Source of the DNA: UBA6164 sp964344895
GTDB lineage: Bacteria; Patescibacteriota; Gracilibacteria; BD1-5; UBA6164
Direction of reading: 5' to 3'
Length of the DNA stretch: 41,039 bases
Assembly: GCA_964344895.1 (NCBI GenBank)
Contig: CAYFPB010000003.1
Span: 1-41,039 of the forward strand
In this document: in pieces, positions 38,571-41,039 of the stretch
Numbering within the stretch: the first letter of the stretch is position 1
How the letters are laid out: every line of letters begins with the position of its first letter
The notes under the pieces: model-generated
What the model was told of the DNA's origin: nothing
Databases searched by the model: none
The model's input: the letters and a program-made list of their open reading frames with translations, nothing else
Position numbers and translations under genes: made by a program

Positions 38571-39227
38571 ATGAATAGTATAGATTTAAATAATAATAAG
38601 GAGTTTTTAGATATTTTTGATTTAGATGGTAATTTTCTTTGAACAGAAGAAAGAAAAGTTTTCCAAGAAAATCTAAAAAAAGAATATTTAGAAACATGAG
38701 AAGTAACTCGTATGGTAAGAAGTGTAGGAGCTTTTCTTATTAATAACAAACAAGAAGTATTTTTGGTTAAAAGGTGAGATACTTATGATTCACCTTGACT
38801 TATAGATAAAACTGTTTGATGACATGTATCAGCCTGAGATAGTTATAATCAAACAATAACTAGAGAACTAAAAGAAGAAATATGACTTGATTCAGTAGTT
38901 GCTGAGAATGATGAAGAATTTGAAATATTATTAACTACAATTGATACTTCAAAAAAAGTAGTTTTACAAATAATAGGTAATAAAAAAATATTTATTGATG
39001 TTGATTCTAAACCAAATTATAAAAGAATTTTTAACTCATGAATGTATTTTTGATTATATAATTGAGAAATAGAAAAATTTCCAGATGGAGAAGCAAAAGA
39101 GGTTATAAAGTTACCATTAAAATGAATAGAAAATGAGATAAAAAGAAACAAAAGTTTATATACAAAAGATCTATTAGACTTAATAGATGATTATAAGAAT
39201 TTGATTTTAAGTAAATTTAAAGTATAA
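38571..39227 (+). CDS. NUDIX hydrolase
   Basis: 218 aa. A NUDIX box near residue 82: GHVSAGDSYNQTITRELKEE followed by IGL, matching Gx5Ex7REUxEExGU except for Asp in place of the first Glu. The preceding SPGLIDKTVGG and VGAFLINNKQEVFLVKR fit NUDIX proteins of the Idi/YfcD type, which hydrolyse or isomerise nucleotide- or isoprenoid-linked diphosphates. The N-terminal 45 residues (FDLDGNFLGTEERKVFQEN) also match that subgroup. The substrate cannot be told. It lies 31 bp before the kinase-like gene, probably co-transcribed. Confidence 0.9.
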
Positions 39228-39258
39228 TTCTAGTAATATTATATTATAATTTATTATT

Positions 39259-41039
39259 ATGAATTCAAAATATCTAGAGACTAATAATAGTAAAGAGTAT
39301 AGAGGTTTTTTTTCTAGAAATGATTTAGTTGTTTCTTGAAATTTTTCTTTTCCTTGGGCTCCTTGATGATATTGAAATAGATCAAATTTTGCATTTATAG
39401 CACAAAAAATAAATTTAAAATGTTATGTTTGATTTAATATAATTAAAGAAAAAAATATAAAATTTGGTGCTATAAATTATTATGATATATCTCAGGAAAA
39501 ATTTATTAAACAAGATTTTCTTAATATATCAGAAGAAAATGAAAAATTATGAGAATTAATAAAAAAACTTTTTAATATAGAAGATTTTTGAATAGAAATA
39601 GAAATATTATCAGAAACAACTAGATGACATTCTTTTTGATTTTTTTGAACGTTTTCTAGTATTTTAGCAACAGGTTTATCTATATTATCAAAAAGTTTGA
39701 GTTTAGAGGAGTTAGATAATTATGAAGAATTTATAAAATCTTGAAAAAAAGATAATATTTTTGAAAAAGCATTACAATTTGAGTATCTAAGCAGATATTG
39801 AAATACTATTGGTCAAACATGATTATCTGTATTAAATAATAGTGCTGGTCCTTTTTATTTAATATCAGATAAAATAGATAATAAAGATTTTAAATTATCT
39901 GATTTAAATCAAAAAGCTATATATTTTTCAGAAAACTATGGTAATAATTTAATAACAAAAGAGTTACCTTTTGATTATTGTATGGTGTTTACTTGATTGC
40001 AAACAAATACTAAAAATATAGAGTCATACAAACATTCATGAGTAAATAGTTTGTATGAGTTAGCTGATTTTATAAAAACAGATATTATTTGAGAAAATAA
40101 TAATTTATTTTTAAATTTTATAGATAAAAAAAAGGTAAAAAAGAATCATATATCAAATATAACTTTATCAAGTGCAAAAATGATAAAAGCTCTTTCTAAG
40201 TTGTATAATTACTGATATGATCAAAACTTAATAAATGACTTTATTCATAGTGTTAATGAGTATAGATATTCTACATCTTTAATAGAGAAACAAAGTAGTT
40301 TTGCAGAGGATTTTATTTATCATTTTAGAAAAAATACAAATAACATATGACAGAAAATAGGTATTACACCTGTTTGTTCATGAAAAATTTGATGATGATA
40401 CTTAATAGTTACACCTGTTTGAAGTTCTAGGGATGCTATTAGTAAATCTATACTAGACTTAAAATGATCTTTTCCAAATATTGAGTTAGAATATAGTTCA
40501 TATAATGATTGAGTTTCATGTGATTGAGTAAAAGTTGATCAGTTTATAGGAAAAGAAGTATATTCAAAGTATATAGATAGTAATAAATATAAATATAAGG
40601 ATAACAAATGAAAAACTTATATATGAGACTATAATGAAATAATAGAAAAAGAAAAAGAATGATTACTATTTGATATGATAAGTAATAAAATTTATCTAAA
40701 TTGAATAAAGCTTACTTCAAAAGATATATGTTCACAAACAACAACAATAGAAGTTTTAATTAAACTACTAAAGTCATCAACTAAAGAAATTAATAATACT
40801 GATTTAACTACATCAAGTTATTCTAAAAATAAAAATGAAATGGTATGAAAAATTATATTACCTTTTATTAAATTTATAGATTCTAAAACCTGATATAAAT
40901 TAAATATTAATTGTACATGAAGTTTAACAGATTATAAAATAGTAATGCCTGATGAAAATTTAAAAATATCAGTATTAGATAGATTTTTTAACACTTTAGG
41001 TAAAAATAAAAAAAGAAATAAAATAATCCTGAACAATAA
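39259..41039 (+). CDS. GHMP-kinase-like protein (3' end cut by window)
   Basis: 593 complete codons; the frame is open to the window edge and has no stop inside (the final TAA letters are out of frame). GHMP-kinase features: FSFPWAPGGYGNRSNFAF near residue 30, a glycine-rich loop RGHSFGFFGTFSSILATGLS near 118 in the place of the ATP-binding PxxxGLGSS loop, and PVCSGKIGGGYLIVTPVG near 375, like motif 3 (GAGxGG). The large middle insertion and the long C-terminal region make it much longer than usual GHMP kinases (300-450). Substrate unknown; sugar-1-phosphate or isoprenoid-type kinases are candidates. It follows the NUDIX gene. Confidence 0.75.

Noticed and set aside
41037..41039. TAA at the window end as stop of the kinase-like gene
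   Set aside because: Counting from 39259, the last complete codon ends at 41037; the letters TAA are out of frame, so the gene continues.
120..41039. UGA as tryptophan (code 4)
   Set aside because: TGA sits at conserved glycines such as Walker A and LSGGEAQR, and TGG is used at Trp positions.

Overview
The window reads as a very AT-rich chromosome segment of a Candidate Phyla Radiation bacterium that decodes UGA as glycine (genetic code 25), most likely Gracilibacteria (BD1-5/GN02), with Absconditabacteria (SR1) as the alternative. In-frame TGA falls at invariant glycines of MutL (GEVVERP, GFRGEA), UvrA (GVSGSGKS, LSGGEAQR), PilB (Walker A), MurB and others. Tryptophan is still TGG, and every gene ends in TAA or TAG. 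Read with the standard code most genes shatter, so the coordinates here come from reading TGA as Gly. Shine-Dalgarno sequences are essentially absent and starts sit behind A-rich leaders. Several promoters share a TTTGCA-like -35, a spacer of about 17 and TATAAT.

Layout. 1-2960: a thioredoxin-fold-like protein, a small membrane protein and endonuclease-type MutL. 2980-3260: tRNA-Arg(CCU) on the minus strand, with a second copy of its 3' end and a cloverleaf-like inverted-repeat element. 3264-6627 (minus): a tail-anchored HTH protein, serine hydroxymethyltransferase and a CtpA-type S41 protease. 6628-6980: gene-free. 6981-9597: an unrecognised four-gene cluster ending in two membrane proteins. 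9617-16232: leucyl aminopeptidase, ComFC, UvrA, MurB and an RluB-type pseudouridine synthase. 16265-16915 (minus): a secreted coiled-coil protein. 17003-19615: exonuclease-helicase DinG. 19697-24256: a type IV pilus assembly operon (two single-pass proteins, PilB, PilC). 24257-24667: a repeat-rich gap with a strong promoter and a hairpin-rich leader. 24668-29251: a GT4 glycosyltransferase and a large S-layer-like protein. 29292-30540: a small toxin-antitoxin pair bracketed by duplicated terminator-promoter modules, then a REP-associated tyrosine transposase (RAYT) with its palindromes. 30629-31756: a membrane-anchored double thioredoxin/DsbA protein. 31974-33970 (minus): tsaB, a bacterial-PH membrane protein and era. 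34058-37111: Mfd. 37305-38468: a cyclophilin-FKBP lipoprotein. 38571 to the end: a NUDIX hydrolase and a GHMP-kinase-like protein cut by the window edge.

Functional themes are DNA repair (MutL, UvrA, Mfd, DinG), envelope and surface biology (pili, S-layer-like protein, Dsb, prolyl isomerases, CtpA, MurB) and core RNA/ribosome functions (Era, TsaB, RluB, tRNA).

The most unusual signals are these: the abundant-looking surface protein uses no UGA codon although its neighbours write most glycines as UGA; 18-22 bp perfect palindromes lie inside the RAYT coding sequence in two different reading frames; a GC-rich repeat is inserted in frame in both mutL and mfd; and a 23-bp identical repeat is shared by the rluB 3' end and the era coding sequence.
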